Positions 25,612 through 34,765 of a DNA stretch of 64,000 bases are shown piece by piece. Numbering within the stretch: the first letter of the stretch is position 1; each line of letters begins with the position of its first letter. A model generated the notes under the pieces. That model was not told the origin of the DNA and did not search any database. It was given only the letters and a program-made list of their open reading frames with translations. This DNA comes from Gammaproteobacteria bacterium. GTDB taxonomy: Bacteria; Pseudomonadota; Gammaproteobacteria; Pseudomonadales; Azotimanducaceae. Where the stretch lies: positions 41,088-105,087 of the forward strand of contig JAPPGK010000038.1 in NCBI GenBank assembly GCA_028821405.1, given 5' to 3'. The translations under genes and the position numbers were made by a program.

Positions 25612-26730
25612 TCAAGCGTCGCAATCCGCGGCGACGGCGGCACGGGCGGCCTTGCAACGGCGAGCCTCGGGGTCGCGTTCGCAATACCGGCGCACCCGCT
25701 TGCGGGCGTTCTCGCAGGCCCGTTCCCGGCGGGCGGTCGCCCGGGCGCGGGCGGCCAACATCCGCTTGAGCTGCCTGCGTTCATCCTTCGTTAGCACGGC
25801 GGCACCGTCACCGGGGGCGATACCGCGCCGCGCGTGGATAGTCTGGGCAGCGGCCGTACCGGGCGATACCGCCGAGACGGCGACGTAGCCAAGTATCGGC
25901 TCCGCCGTCCCCGCCGGGTCTCGGTCGCTGTCCGCCGTCGCGAACACCTTCAACACCTCTCCCACCGAGAGAACCGCTTTGCCGTAGTTGAGGGTGACCG
26001 CCGTCTCGGCAACCTGGACCACTCGGACGGGGAACAACGCAACCGTCAGCTTGCGCGCGAACTCGGCTGCCACACGATTGCTCGCCGCCTGCAGCGCCCG
26101 CCACTTCCGGCTGCGGTTCGCGTAGCGGCACGGGTCGCTGTAGTCCGCCCCCGGCGGATAGACCACCTTGGCAGGAAGGCGATGCGTCAGCCGTTCACTG
26201 AAGACGATGTCGCCGGAACCGAGGTCGACCACCTCGACATCGAGCCCCACCGCGGCGGTGCACTCGGCACCGGAGCGTAACACGCGCAACATCGAGCCCA
26301 GCGGGGACAACTTGCTGGCCACACTTGCATCCACCCGACCGGTGAGCAGGTAGTCGACACCGCTGGATTCGCCCAAGGCCACATTGCCCTGCGCTATGCC
26401 AGCGGTCGTCACGCCCCGCTCTTCAAGGACCCTCGAGAGATCCTTGTTTTTCATGGTCGCAAACGCGGGCATCTCCACGAGCGCCGCCTCGATCGCGAGG
26501 CGCATTGTCGTCGCCGGCAGAAGTGCGCTCGCCGACTCGACCTCGCCCACGGCGACGACCGGCAAACTCGCCTCGCCCGCGGCTGGCCATGTGGCCAGCG
26601 CCGTGCCGGCAAGCCAGATCGCAGCGGTCTCGGCGAAGGTCCGCCGCCTCGACGAAGGAACGCCTGGGGGCCGGGCGGTCGATACATCGACCCCAGCCAG
26701 CCCGTTATTCGTCAACACCACCTGGCCCAT
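25612..26730 (-). CDS. CsgG/FlgT-like exported protein, unknown role, 372 aa
   Basis: An N-terminal signal-like segment (AETAAIWLAGTALATWPAAGEAS) is followed by an alpha/beta region. In it, RLAIEAALVEMPAFATMKNKDLSRVLEERGV and DYLLTGRVD resemble the CsgG/FlgT middle fold. It then has LTVALFPVRVVQVAETAVTLNYGKAVLSVGEVLKVF, close to the FlgT C-terminal strand pattern. The last 60 residues are highly basic with four cysteines. The FlgT-like reading is tentative: no flagellar genes are nearby, and the N-terminal 30 residues may be upstream of the true start. Confidence 0.55.
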   Translation of the reverse strand: MGQVVLTNNGLAGVDVSTARPPGVPSSRRRTFAETAAIWLAGTALATWPAAGEASLPVVAVGEVESASALLPATTMRLAIEAALVEMPAFATMKNKDLSRVLEERGVTTAGIAQGNVALGESSGVDYLLTGRVDASVASKLSPLGSMLRVLRSGAECTAAVGLDVEVVDLGSGDIVFSERLTHRLPAKVVYPPGADYSDPCRYANRSRKWRALQAASNRVAAEFARKLTVALFPVRVVQVAETAVTLNYGKAVLSVGEVLKVFATADSDRDPAGTAEPILGYVAVSAVSPGTAAAQTIHARRGIAPGDGAAVLTKDERRQLKRMLAARARATARRERACENARKRVRRYCERDPEARRCKAARAAVAADCDA

Positions 26731-26763
26731 GAGGAGCGTCTCGCCCTCCTTGCCGCGTCAGCT

Positions 26764-27120
26764 TCAACCGGCGCGCTTCACGAACCGGTCGGCATTGACG
26801 ACGAACGTGTTCCACGGTTGGGTCGGTTTCGTTCGTTCGGCATCCTCGAACTCGCGGGCGAGGACCCACACCGTGTGCAGCACGCCGTCGTGCAAACGAC
26901 CCGTGAAGTTCGAAATCGAATGCAGGTTGTGTTCTACGTCCGCGAAGTCGACGGCGAAGGCAAGCAGTTCGCCGTTCACCGTTCCGCGAACCCGATAGCG
27001 GCGATCACGGGCAGCGCGTCCCTTCGCAGATACGAAGGTCCCTTCGAACAGCCCGTTCTCGACAGCACCGATCGTGAGCACGGAGCCGTTCTGGTTTTCC
27101 CACTCGCCACTTAGGGCCAT
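26764..27120 (-). CDS. avidin/streptavidin-family protein, 118 aa
   Basis: A single avidin domain. The order of landmarks matches streptavidin: WENQNGS (Asn9 and Ser13 for the biotin ureido group), GTFVSA (Phe29 where streptavidin has Tyr43, Ser31), FAVDF (Phe59 for Trp79), HSISNF (Ser68, Ser70, Phe72 for Trp92, as avidin has Phe), HTVWVL (Trp85 for Trp108), PWNTF (Trp103 for Trp120) and NADRF (Asp111 for Asp128). So most biotin contacts are present. There is no signal peptide in the form started at ATG 27120, unlike secreted avidins. It lies 14 bases downstream of malate synthase G on the same strand. A longer frame to 27252 only overlaps glcB and is discarded. Confidence 0.85.
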   Translation of the reverse strand: MALSGEWENQNGSVLTIGAVENGLFEGTFVSAKGRAARDRRYRVRGTVNGELLAFAVDFADVEHNLHSISNFTGRLHDGVLHTVWVLAREFEDAERTKPTQPWNTFVVNADRFVKRAG

Positions 27121-27134
27121 CGCGATTGTCCCGG

Positions 27135-29342
27135 TCAGTTGTCCCGACCGACCCCGTCGTGCCCGCGCGCCTTCGCTTGCCGCCGACGGGCGTGCAATAC
27201 GGGCTCCGTGTAGCCGTTCGGCAACTCCCGCCCCCTGAACACGAGGTCGCACGCCGCCTGGAAGGCGATGCTCGTGTCGAAGTGCGGCGCCATGTCACGG
27301 TAGTCCGGATCGTCGGCGTTCTGCCGGTCGACGACGGCCGCCATGCGTTCCATCGTGGCGCGTACCTGGGACTCTTCGACGATGCCGTGGTGCAGCCAGT
27401 TGGCGATGTGCTGGCTGGAAATCCGGCAGGTGGCCCGGTCCTCCATCAGGCCCACATCGTTGATGTCGGGAACCTTCGAGCAGCCGATCCCCTGATCGAT
27501 CCAACGCACCACGTAGCCCAGGATGCCTTGCGCATTGTTGTCGAGTTCGCGCTGAACGTCCTCGGGGGCCAGGTTCTCGCCGGCGAGCAGCGGAATGGTC
27601 AGGATATCGTCGACGCTTGCCCGGGCGCGCCGCGCCAGGTCGACTTGCCGCGCCGCCACGTCGACGCGGTGATAGTGGAGCGCGTGGAGCGTGGCCGCCG
27701 TGGGCGACGGCACCCAAGCGCAGTCGGCCCCCGCGGTGGGGTGGTTGGCCTTGGTTTCGAGCATCTCCAGCATCTCGTCCGGTTTCGGCCACATGCCCTT
27801 GCCGATCTGGGCCCGGCCCGGGAAGCCGGTGGCAAGCCCCGCGTCGACGTTGGCGTCCTCGTAGGCGAGGATCCAGGTCTCCTGTTTCATCGGATCCTTC
27901 TGCACCATGGCGCCGGCATTCATGCTGGTGTGGATCTCGTCCCCCGTGCGGTCCAGGAATCCCGTGTTGATGAACACGATACGCTCCCGGGCGACGCGAA
28001 TGCACTCGCGCAGGTTCAGACTGGTCCGGCGTTCCTCGTCCATGACACCGACTTTGAGGGTGTTGCGGGCGAGCTCCAGAAGGTCCTCGACCCGGTCGAA
28101 CAGTTCGCAGGTGAACGCCGTTTCCTCCGGGCCATGCATCTTGGGCTTGACGATGTAGACGCTGCCCGTGCGGCTGTTGCGGAACTTGCCCAAGCCCTTC
28201 AGGTCGTACACCGCGGCGAGGCTCGTCACGACAGCGTCGAGGATGCCTTCGAAGATCTCGTTGCCCTCGGCGTCCAGGATCGCGTCGTTGGTCATCAGGT
28301 GGCCGACGTTGCGCACCAGCAGCAGGCTGCGTCCTGGCAGCGTCAGTTCGCCGCCTTGGACCCCCGTGTAGGTTCGATCGCCGAGCAGGGTGCGATGCAC
28401 CGTCTCCCCGCCCTTCTCGAAGGTCTCCTCGAGGCCGCCGGTCATCAGCCCCAGCCAATTGCGGTAGACCAGGGTCTTGTCCTCGGCATCCACGGCGGCC
28501 ACCGAGTCCTCGCAATCCTGGATGGTCGTGACGGCGGACTCGAGCAGTACGTCCTTGACGCCCGCCGGGTGGGCCGTGCCCACATCGTGGGAGCGGTCGA
28601 TCTGGATCTCGATATGCAAGCCGTTGTGTCGCAGCAGAACAGCCGAGGGCTCGCCCGGCGCCTCGCCCACGAAGCCGATGAACTGTGACCCGTCCGCCAA
28701 CGACACGGCCCCGGCGCGGGTCCGGGCGCGCAGGCCGAAGCCATCGCCGTCGCCGACGATCTCGTAACCGGTGACATCCGCGTGACTCGCCCCGGCCAAC
28801 GGCACGATGGTGTCGAGGTCCCGGGCCGCCCGCTCGATGACCAGCTCGCCACGGGCCGGATTGTACGCCGTGCCTTTCTCACGCCCGGCGGACTCGGGGA
28901 TGATGTCGGTGCCGTAGAAGGCGTCGTAGAGGCTGCCCCAGCGGGCGTTGGCGGCATTCAGCGCGAACCGCGCATTCATGACCGGAACGACAAGCTGGGG
29001 TCCGGCCGTGGTCGCGATCTCGGCATCCACGTTCGCCGTGGTGATCTCGAAGTCTTCCCCCTCCGGGACCAGGTAGCCGATCTCGGCGAGGAACCCCTTG
29101 TAGGCCGACGGGTCGTGGCGCTGACCGCGCCGTTCGACGTGCCAGGCGTCGATCTTCGCCTGCAGTTCCTCGCGCTTGGCGAGCAGGGCGCGGTTCTTCG
29201 GCGTCAGATCGCGAACGATGGCGCTGAACCCGGACCAGAACGCATCGGGATCGATGCCCGTTCCCGGCAGCGCTTCGGCCGCGATGAAGTCCTCCAATTC
29301 CTTCGCCACCTTAAGCCCGTGGCGGTCGACTCTCTCGGTCAT
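27135..29342 (-). CDS. glcB: malate synthase G
   Basis: 735 residues, the usual G-isoform length. It condenses glyoxylate and acetyl-CoA to malate. Visible signatures: the N-terminal [65 protein letters not shown], an acidic ECE-equivalent region [19 protein letters not shown], and the C-terminal [12 protein letters not shown] with [13 protein letters not shown] helix. ATG 29342 has a strong GGAGG six bases upstream. No isocitrate lyase is in the window, so glyoxylate may come from other routes. Confidence 0.95.
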   Translation of the reverse strand: MTERVDRHGLKVAKELEDFIAAEALPGTGIDPDAFWSGFSAIVRDLTPKNRALLAKREELQAKIDAWHVERRGQRHDPSAYKGFLAEIGYLVPEGEDFEITTANVDAEIATTAGPQLVVPVMNARFALNAANARWGSLYDAFYGTDIIPESAGREKGTAYNPARGELVIERAARDLDTIVPLAGASHADVTGYEIVGDGDGFGLRARTRAGAVSLADGSQFIGFVGEAPGEPSAVLLRHNGLHIEIQIDRSHDVGTAHPAGVKDVLLESAVTTIQDCEDSVAAVDAEDKTLVYRNWLGLMTGGLEETFEKGGETVHRTLLGDRTYTGVQGGELTLPGRSLLLVRNVGHLMTNDAILDAEGNEIFEGILDAVVTSLAAVYDLKGLGKFRNSRTGSVYIVKPKMHGPEETAFTCELFDRVEDLLELARNTLKVGVMDEERRTSLNLRECIRVARERIVFINTGFLDRTGDEIHTSMNAGAMVQKDPMKQETWILAYEDANVDAGLATGFPGRAQIGKGMWPKPDEMLEMLETKANHPTAGADCAWVPSPTAATLHALHYHRVDVAARQVDLARRARASVDDILTIPLLAGENLAPEDVQRELDNNAQGILGYVVRWIDQGIGCSKVPDINDVGLMEDRATCRISSQHIANWLHHGIVEESQVRATMERMAAVVDRQNADDPDYRDMAPHFDTSIAFQAACDLVFRGRELPNGYTEPVLHARRRQAKARGHDGVGRDN

Positions 29343-29571
29343 TGTCCTCCCCGTGTACGCGCACACCGACCCCGGACGAACAACCGTTAGGGGACGGGCT
29401 TGCCCTGCCCCGGCGCGCCTTGCGGACGCGATCGAGAATGCGGCCGCATTCTCGTCATTCAATCCGACGATGTCGCTACCGGCGACTGGGCGCCCCGGGG
29501 CGCGTTGAACTGCACACCCTTCGGGTGCGTTGGTCTCGCCCCGACGACATTCATTGCATGCGAAGCAAGGA

Positions 29572-30063
29572 ATGGTAACGACTTGGGAGAGCATTTCCAC
29601 CACGTGCGGTTGCGTGATTGGTCCTCTGAGCGGCGAAGGGGCTGCTCGCCACGGCGGGCGCTTCAATCGGCCAGTTACGCCCGCCCTGTATACGTCCCTC
29701 GACCCGGTGACCGCCTGGTTCGAAGCCCAGCAAGCCTTCGTGTTCAAACCGCAACCCATGACCCTGGTGACCTACGAGGTCGATTGCGACCATCTTGCCG
29801 ACCTCGAGGACAAGGGAACGCTTGCGCGCCTCAACGCATCGGCGATCGACTTGGCATGCCCTTGGGAGGATCTCGCAGACCGAGGCATGACGCCACCCAC
29901 CTGGCGCCTGGTCGACCGTCTCCTCGCCGCCGGCGCACACGGCGCCATGGCACCGAGCCAAGCGCCGGGTGCACCCCCCGGCGCGGTCAATCTGGTGTTT
30001 TGGCAGCGGGACGCCACGTGCCGTATCGAGGTGATCGACGACTTCGGTAACCTATCGCCGTGA
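29572..30063 (+). CDS. RES-domain protein (toxin-like), 5' end apparently frameshifted
   Basis: RES-domain proteins of characterised systems act on NAD+. The core [35 protein letters not shown], the [12 protein letters not shown] helix and the ending [19 protein letters not shown] are typical. In this frame the N-terminus is [17 protein letters not shown], which does not fit. The expected N-terminal stretch FHHVRLRDW is instead in the neighbouring frame at about 29584-29621, so a one-base insertion or two-base deletion near 29619-29623 is likely. No Xre/DUF2384 antitoxin gene is adjacent. The gene may be inactive or the assembly wrong. GTGA overlap with the RDD gene downstream. Confidence 0.75.
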   Translation: MVTTWESISTTCGCVIGPLSGEGAARHGGRFNRPVTPALYTSLDPVTAWFEAQQAFVFKPQPMTLVTYEVDCDHLADLEDKGTLARLNASAIDLACPWEDLADRGMTPPTWRLVDRLLAAGAHGAMAPSQAPGAPPGAVNLVFWQRDATCRIEVIDDFGNLSP

Positions 30064-30527
30064 ACGGCAAGAAACACACCCACTTCCGATCGGTTCCAGC
30101 GAGGTCCGACGGCGTCGAGTTCGGGAACCGCGAGGGGGTCGCTCCCTTGCGCTACCGGTTCATGGCGATCCTCTACGACGCGCTGATCGTCCTTGCCATC
30201 TGGGTGTTCACCATCGTGACCCTGGTCACCGTGATCGGGGACGCGGTGATCGGTGCCTGGGTCCAGACCCTGTTGTTCATCGAGATGTACGCCTTCTTCG
30301 CGTTCTTCTGGTGCCTGCGGGGGCAGACGCTGGGTATGCTGGCTTGGCGCTTGAGCATTCGTTGCGACGGCCGGTTCACGCCGACGCAGGCAATTGGCCG
30401 ATTCGTGGGCGGCATGGCGAGTTTCGCGACCTTGGGCTTGGGATTCTTCTGGATGTGGTTCGACCGGGACGGCATGACCTGGTCGGATCGGCTGTCGCGG
30501 AGCATCGTTGTCCGGAGCGCCGATTGA
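30060..30527 (+). CDS. RDD family membrane protein, 155 aa
   Basis: The RDD domain has Arg (LRYRFMAILYDALIV), an Asp in the first helix, and later Asp residues (FDRDGMTWSDRLSRSIVV). Four hydrophobic segments are visible. Function of the family is unclear (transport has been proposed). Overlaps the RES stop (GTGA) by the GTG at 30060; an ATG at 30162 would start at the first helix and may be the true start. It is convergent with lptG; an RDD gene beside lptFG is common in gammaproteobacteria. Confidence 0.85.
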   Translation: MNGKKHTHFRSVPARSDGVEFGNREGVAPLRYRFMAILYDALIVLAIWVFTIVTLVTVIGDAVIGAWVQTLLFIEMYAFFAFFWCLRGQTLGMLAWRLSIRCDGRFTPTQAIGRFVGGMASFATLGLGFFWMWFDRDGMTWSDRLSRSIVVRSAD

Positions 30528-30536
30528 CCATGTCGG

Positions 30537-31613
30537 TCACGACGCCACGCGCCGCACCAGCACGATGCCCGCAACCCAGCAGACGGCGACGGGCACCGAC
30601 ATGGCAAGCCAGGCCGGAATCGCGAACACCACGCTCATCGGCCCGAACACATCCACCAGGTACTTGAACGCGAGCCCCACGGCGATGCCCACGCCGAGCC
30701 GGGCGCCCAAGCCGGACTCCCGCAGGGGCCCCGTGACGAACGCCAGGGCGACCAGCACGAGGGCGAGAACGGCCAACGGTTGCAGCGCCTTGCCCCACAA
30801 CGCCACCTGGTAGCGGGTGGGGTCCAGTCCCTCCCGCACCATGTAGTCAATCTGGAAACGAAGATCCGCGAACGAGAGCTTGCCCGGATCGAACAGCGCC
30901 TTAGCGCTCAGGACCTCGGGTTTCGCCTGGACGCGCCAAGGGAGCTCCGAATAGCGATAGTTGGCTGAACCCTGGTCGTCGAACCGCGTTTCCGCCACGT
31001 CCCGGAGCAGCCATTGCCCAGCGTCTTCCGCATAGGTCGCGCGATCCGCATGGCGGCTCCGGGTCATCCTGCCGTCGGCGAATTCGTACTGCCGAACGGC
31101 GAGCAGGTCGCCGTTCTCGGCGAAGCCGCCGACGTTCGTGATCAACGCGCCATCCCGGTACCAGTGCGACGAGGCGATCCGGCCGTCGCCCTCGCCCCCT
31201 TGCACCGTGAGTTTCAGCGAGCCGGCCGCCGTCTCGCCGGCGGGTGCAATGAACTCGCCGAGAACCTGGTTCAGGGCGACCAGCAGGACAACCGGAATAC
31301 TCGCGGCGCCGAACAACCGGAGAATCGAGGCCCCCGCGCCGCGCAGCACGGTGAGTTCGCTGTGACTCGCCAGCACGCCGAGGCCAACGAGCGCGCCGAT
31401 GAACACGCCGTAGGGCATGAGGTCGTAGAGCTGTCGGGGCGTGCTCAGCAGGACGTACCGCAGGGCCTGGCTCTTGGTGTAGCCCGGCGTGATGTCGCGG
31501 AACTCGTCGAGGAGGGTGAAGAGCGTCACCAAGGTGAGCAGGCAGGCGATCACGACCGCCGCCGACTTCAAGATCGTGACCGCGATGTAGCGGTCCATCT
31601 GTCCGCCGATCAT
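30537..31613 (-). CDS. lptG: LPS export permease LptG
   Basis: One of the two transmembrane subunits of the LptB2FG ABC transporter that drives lipopolysaccharide out of the inner membrane. The N-terminal DRYIAVTILKSAAVVIACLLTLVTLFTLLDEFRDI and the cytoplasmic-loop region TPRQLYDLMPYGVFIGALVGLG are typical; the periplasmic beta-jellyroll follows and two helices end the protein. 358 residues. The ATG at 31613 overlaps the lptF stop (ATGA), so the pair is translationally coupled. Confidence 0.93.
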   Translation of the reverse strand: MIGGQMDRYIAVTILKSAAVVIACLLTLVTLFTLLDEFRDITPGYTKSQALRYVLLSTPRQLYDLMPYGVFIGALVGLGVLASHSELTVLRGAGASILRLFGAASIPVVLLVALNQVLGEFIAPAGETAAGSLKLTVQGGEGDGRIASSHWYRDGALITNVGGFAENGDLLAVRQYEFADGRMTRSRHADRATYAEDAGQWLLRDVAETRFDDQGSANYRYSELPWRVQAKPEVLSAKALFDPGKLSFADLRFQIDYMVREGLDPTRYQVALWGKALQPLAVLALVLVALAFVTGPLRESGLGARLGVGIAVGLAFKYLVDVFGPMSVVFAIPAWLAMSVPVAVCWVAGIVLVRRVAS

Positions 31614-32695
31614 CGCAATTGCCACCAAGACCGGCCCGCCGGCCGCGTTCCCGTACGGATCAGCAAGACTGCGGCGACGAGCACCAGGGCATGTATGAAC
31701 CACAGGCCGAGCACGCCCGGCACGACCCCTTCGGCAACCCCGTCCTGGGCGAACACCAGGGCCAGGTAGTAGGCGACGAACAGCACCACACCCGGCAGCG
31801 TTCGCGCGAAACGCCCGGCACGCGGTCCCGGCCGGGCGATGCCGAATGCGGCCAGTGCGCCGATGACCGTCATCAGTGGCCAAGCCAGCCGGCCGTGCAG
31901 TTCGGCAGCCCGCTTGGGGTCCGCGAAGTCCAGCGCGGCCGTCTCGAAACTGCGCACGTCGACCAACGGAACCGGCGCTTCCCGTTCCAGGCGTTGTCCC
32001 AGCCTCGCGAATTCCACCACCCGGTAGCCGGGCTCGCCGGGACGGCCCTCGTAACGCACGCCGTTGGTGAGTTCGAGGAATCGGCTCATGGTCGTGGGGT
32101 GCCGGTGTGCGCGGCCGCTCTCGGCCCAGATCGTGATGTCCACCGGGCCCTGGCGTTCGGCCAGGAAGACGCCTTCCAAGCGATTCGTCTCCCGGTCCAC
32201 GGCTTGCGCGTAGCTGACCCGTCGCCCGCCGTCATGGGTGTGGAAAGCGCCGGGGACCAGGGCGTCCAGTTCGCTGTCGACGAGTTGGGTGAGCGACAGT
32301 TCGGCGTAGAGCTTGCGCGCCTCCGGGGTCGCCACCAGGGCGAAGAAGGCGACGAGAGCGGCAACGGGCACGACGAGTACCAGGAACCAACTCACGAATC
32401 GCCTCGGGCTCGCCCCCGCCGTCGCCAGCACCGCGTATTCCCGCTCGGCATGGAGACGCCCGAAGGTGAGCACGATGGCAAGAAACAGCGCGAAGGGTGC
32501 CGTCACCTGGACGAACTCCGGAATTCGCAGGGCGAGCAGCAGCCAGAGCGCTTCGGCGGTGAACCGACCGTCCGCCGCGCCCTGCAGGAAGCCGATGAAA
32601 CGCGCGCTCAAGCCAACGACCAAGAGCAGCGCGAAGACCCCCGTGAACACGAGCGCAAGTTCGCGGGCGACGTAACGGGCGGCGACGTGCCTCAT
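31610..32695 (-). CDS. lptF: LPS export permease LptF
   Basis: The partner of LptG. Visible are the N-terminal YVARELALVFTGVFALLLVVGLSARFI helix and the FGRLHAEREYAVLATAGASPRRF coupling-helix region, in which the subunit contacts LptB. The FFALVATPEARKL loop leads into the periplasmic domain, and C-terminal helices end the protein. ATG 32695 is preferred over the GTG at 32710, since RHVAARYV is the usual N-terminus. Divergent from pepA with a 151-bp gap. Confidence 0.93.
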   Translation of the reverse strand: MRHVAARYVARELALVFTGVFALLLVVGLSARFIGFLQGAADGRFTAEALWLLLALRIPEFVQVTAPFALFLAIVLTFGRLHAEREYAVLATAGASPRRFVSWFLVLVVPVAALVAFFALVATPEARKLYAELSLTQLVDSELDALVPGAFHTHDGGRRVSYAQAVDRETNRLEGVFLAERQGPVDITIWAESGRAHRHPTTMSRFLELTNGVRYEGRPGEPGYRVVEFARLGQRLEREAPVPLVDVRSFETAALDFADPKRAAELHGRLAWPLMTVIGALAAFGIARPGPRAGRFARTLPGVVLFVAYYLALVFAQDGVAEGVVPGVLGLWFIHALVLVAAVLLIRTGTRPAGRSWWQLR

Positions 32696-32846
32696 GGTCG
32701 CGACTGCCACCCCCTAGCGGGGGAACCCCGGCCCAACGAGGGAACGAGGCCCAAGGCGAGGATCATCGAGACGTGACTCATCTTGCCAGCGTTTCGGCAC
32801 GATCAAGTTAAACTAGACCGTCGCGCACCAGACGGGAAGTGAGATT

Positions 32847-34310
32847 ATGCGGTATGCATCGAGAACGGGGAACGCAGCGTCGGCAGCAACCGATTGTCTC
32901 GTCGTGCCGCGGGCTGCGGCACCCGGCCTGGCCGCCGCGATGGGCGTCGCCGACGAGGTCGGTCTCGTACTCGAGGGTACCCGCGGCAAGGCAGGCGCCG
33001 TCGCCAAGGTGTTCCTCAAGGGCCGCCCGTCGCGGCTGCTGATCGTCGGTGGGGAACGCACCGACGCCGACGCCGACGCCGACGCCAAGCTCGCCGATTT
33101 CCGGCGCGATGCCAAGGCCGCAGCGACGGCGATCGCCGCCTTGGACGTGGCCGACGCCACGATCTGCGTCGACGACTTCGATGCCGGAAGCGGCAACACG
33201 TACTGGAAGACCCGCACCGCGCTCGCGGCGGTTTCGCACGCCACCTACCGGTTCACCCCCTACAAGTCCGACAAGCCAAAGGCCGCCGAACTCCGCCGCC
33301 TCGGCGTGCTCTCCCGCCAACGAACGCAAACGCGCCGCGCCGTCGACCACGCCCAAGCCCTCGACGAGGGGCTCGCCCTGGCCAAGGATCTCGGCAACCA
33401 GCCGCCGAACGTCTGCAACCCCACCTTCCTCGCCCGCGAGGCCCGCCGGCTGACGCGCGGCGTCGACAACGCGACAACCACCGTCCTCGATGAAAGGAAG
33501 ATGTCCGAACTCGGCATGGGCGCGTTCCTGGCCGTGACCCACGGCACGGCCACGCCCGCCAAGATGATCATCGTCAACTACAGGGGCGGCAGCCCGGGCG
33601 ATCAGCCCGTCGTGCTCGTTGGCAAGGGAATCACCTTCGACACCGGGGGAATCAACATAAAGGCCTCGGCAGGCATGGACGAGATGAAGTGGGACATGTG
33701 CGGGGCCGCCAGTGTCCTCGGCGCGGCCAAGGCTGCGATTTCCGCGCAGCTGCCCATCAACCTGATCGTCATGGCCGCGGCTGCGGAGAACATGCCCGGC
33801 GGTCGGGCGTCTCGGCCGAGCGACATCGTCACGACGATGTCCGGGCAAACCGTGGAAATCATGAACACCGACGCCGAAGGCCGGCTCGTGCTCTGCGATG
33901 CATTGACCTACGCGTTGCGCTTCAAGCCCGCCGCCGTGGTCGACATCGCCACCCTGACCGGCGCCCAGGTGGTCGCCCTAGGCAGCCATGCCAGCGCGCT
34001 GTACGCCAACGACGACTCCCTTGCCGACGCGCTTTCGTCGGCGGGCGACACGGCCGGGGACCGGATGTGGCGGATGCCGCTGTGGGACGACTACCAGAGC
34101 GCCTTGGACAGCGCGTTCGCGGACCTGAAGAACGTCGGCAGCGGGCGCGCAGCCGGTTCCATCACCGCGGCCTGCTTCCTGTCGCGGTTCACCAAGGACT
34201 ACCCCTGGGCGCACCTCGACATCGCCGGAAGTGCCTATGTCGGTGGCAAGGGATCCACCGGTCGACCGCTCCCGGCGCTCTTCGAATACCTGATCGGGGC
34301 GGCGTCCTAG
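32847..34310 (+). CDS. pepA: leucyl aminopeptidase (M17)
   Basis: 487 residues. The C-terminal catalytic domain has the metal and catalytic Lys motif VGKGITFDTGGI, then KWDMCGAASVLGA, and the M17 signature NTDAEGRL. A GACGCC tandem repeat at about 33063-33087 adds a DADADADA run in the N-terminal domain. The enzyme removes N-terminal residues and in E. coli also binds DNA at cer sites. Its place in pepA-holC-valS beside lptFG is the classical gammaproteobacterial order. ATG 32847 follows GGGAAGTGAG. Confidence 0.95.
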   Translation: MRYASRTGNAASAATDCLVVPRAAAPGLAAAMGVADEVGLVLEGTRGKAGAVAKVFLKGRPSRLLIVGGERTDADADADAKLADFRRDAKAAATAIAALDVADATICVDDFDAGSGNTYWKTRTALAAVSHATYRFTPYKSDKPKAAELRRLGVLSRQRTQTRRAVDHAQALDEGLALAKDLGNQPPNVCNPTFLAREARRLTRGVDNATTTVLDERKMSELGMGAFLAVTHGTATPAKMIIVNYRGGSPGDQPVVLVGKGITFDTGGINIKASAGMDEMKWDMCGAASVLGAAKAAISAQLPINLIVMAAAAENMPGGRASRPSDIVTTMSGQTVEIMNTDAEGRLVLCDALTYALRFKPAAVVDIATLTGAQVVALGSHASALYANDDSLADALSSAGDTAGDRMWRMPLWDDYQSALDSAFADLKNVGSGRAAGSITAACFLSRFTKDYPWAHLDIAGSAYVGGKGSTGRPLPALFEYLIGAAS

Positions 34311-34313
34311 CCC

Positions 34314-34739
34314 ATGACGCGCATCGACTTCTACATCCTCCCGGACGTCGACGAGATCGCCCGGCACCGGTTCACGTGTCGGCTGGCGTACAAGGCCGCC
34401 ACGACAGGCAAGCGGGTACACATTCGAACCCTCGCCGATTCGGCGGACGACATCGACGCATTGCTCTGGGAATACCCGCCGCAACGCTTCCTGCCCCACG
34501 CCCGGCTGGCGGATACGTCCGGGGCGGAACCGGTGACCATCGGCACCGAGGACGAGGAACCGACCCATGACGAAGTGCTCATCAACCTGGCGACCGAAAT
34601 TCCCGGATTCTTCAGTCGATTCGAGCGGGTATCGGAGGTGGTGCTCGCGAATCAGCGCGTCGCTGGACGGGACAAATACAGGCGCTACCGGGAAGGGGGG
34701 TATGCCCTGTTCCACCACCAGATGGACGACTGGGAATAG
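34314..34739 (+). CDS. holC: DNA polymerase III chi subunit
   Basis: 141 residues. The N-terminal RIDFYILPDVDEIARHRFTCRLAYKAATTGKRVHIRT and central DALLWEYPPQRFLPHARL are characteristic of HolC, which links the clamp-loader psi subunit to SSB. ATG 34314 is 4 bases after the pepA stop, and valS follows, so the three are one operon. Confidence 0.93.
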   Translation: MTRIDFYILPDVDEIARHRFTCRLAYKAATTGKRVHIRTLADSADDIDALLWEYPPQRFLPHARLADTSGAEPVTIGTEDEEPTHDEVLINLATEIPGFFSRFERVSEVVLANQRVAGRDKYRRYREGGYALFHHQMDDWE

Positions 34740-34765
34740 CTCGTCGAAGGGATGCACAAGCGACG

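Noticed and set aside
27121..27252. 44-residue N-terminal extension of the avidin-like protein
   Set aside because: It overlaps glcB in another frame and the ATG at 27120 gives the exact avidin start.
32710..32723. CCCCC-TAGC-GGGGG hairpin upstream of lptF
   Set aside because: Too short, without a T-run, and between divergent genes where a terminator is not expected.
33063..33087. GACGCC tandem repeat in pepA as phase-variation tract
   Set aside because: The unit is six bases, so changes keep the frame; likely a harmless Asp-Ala run.
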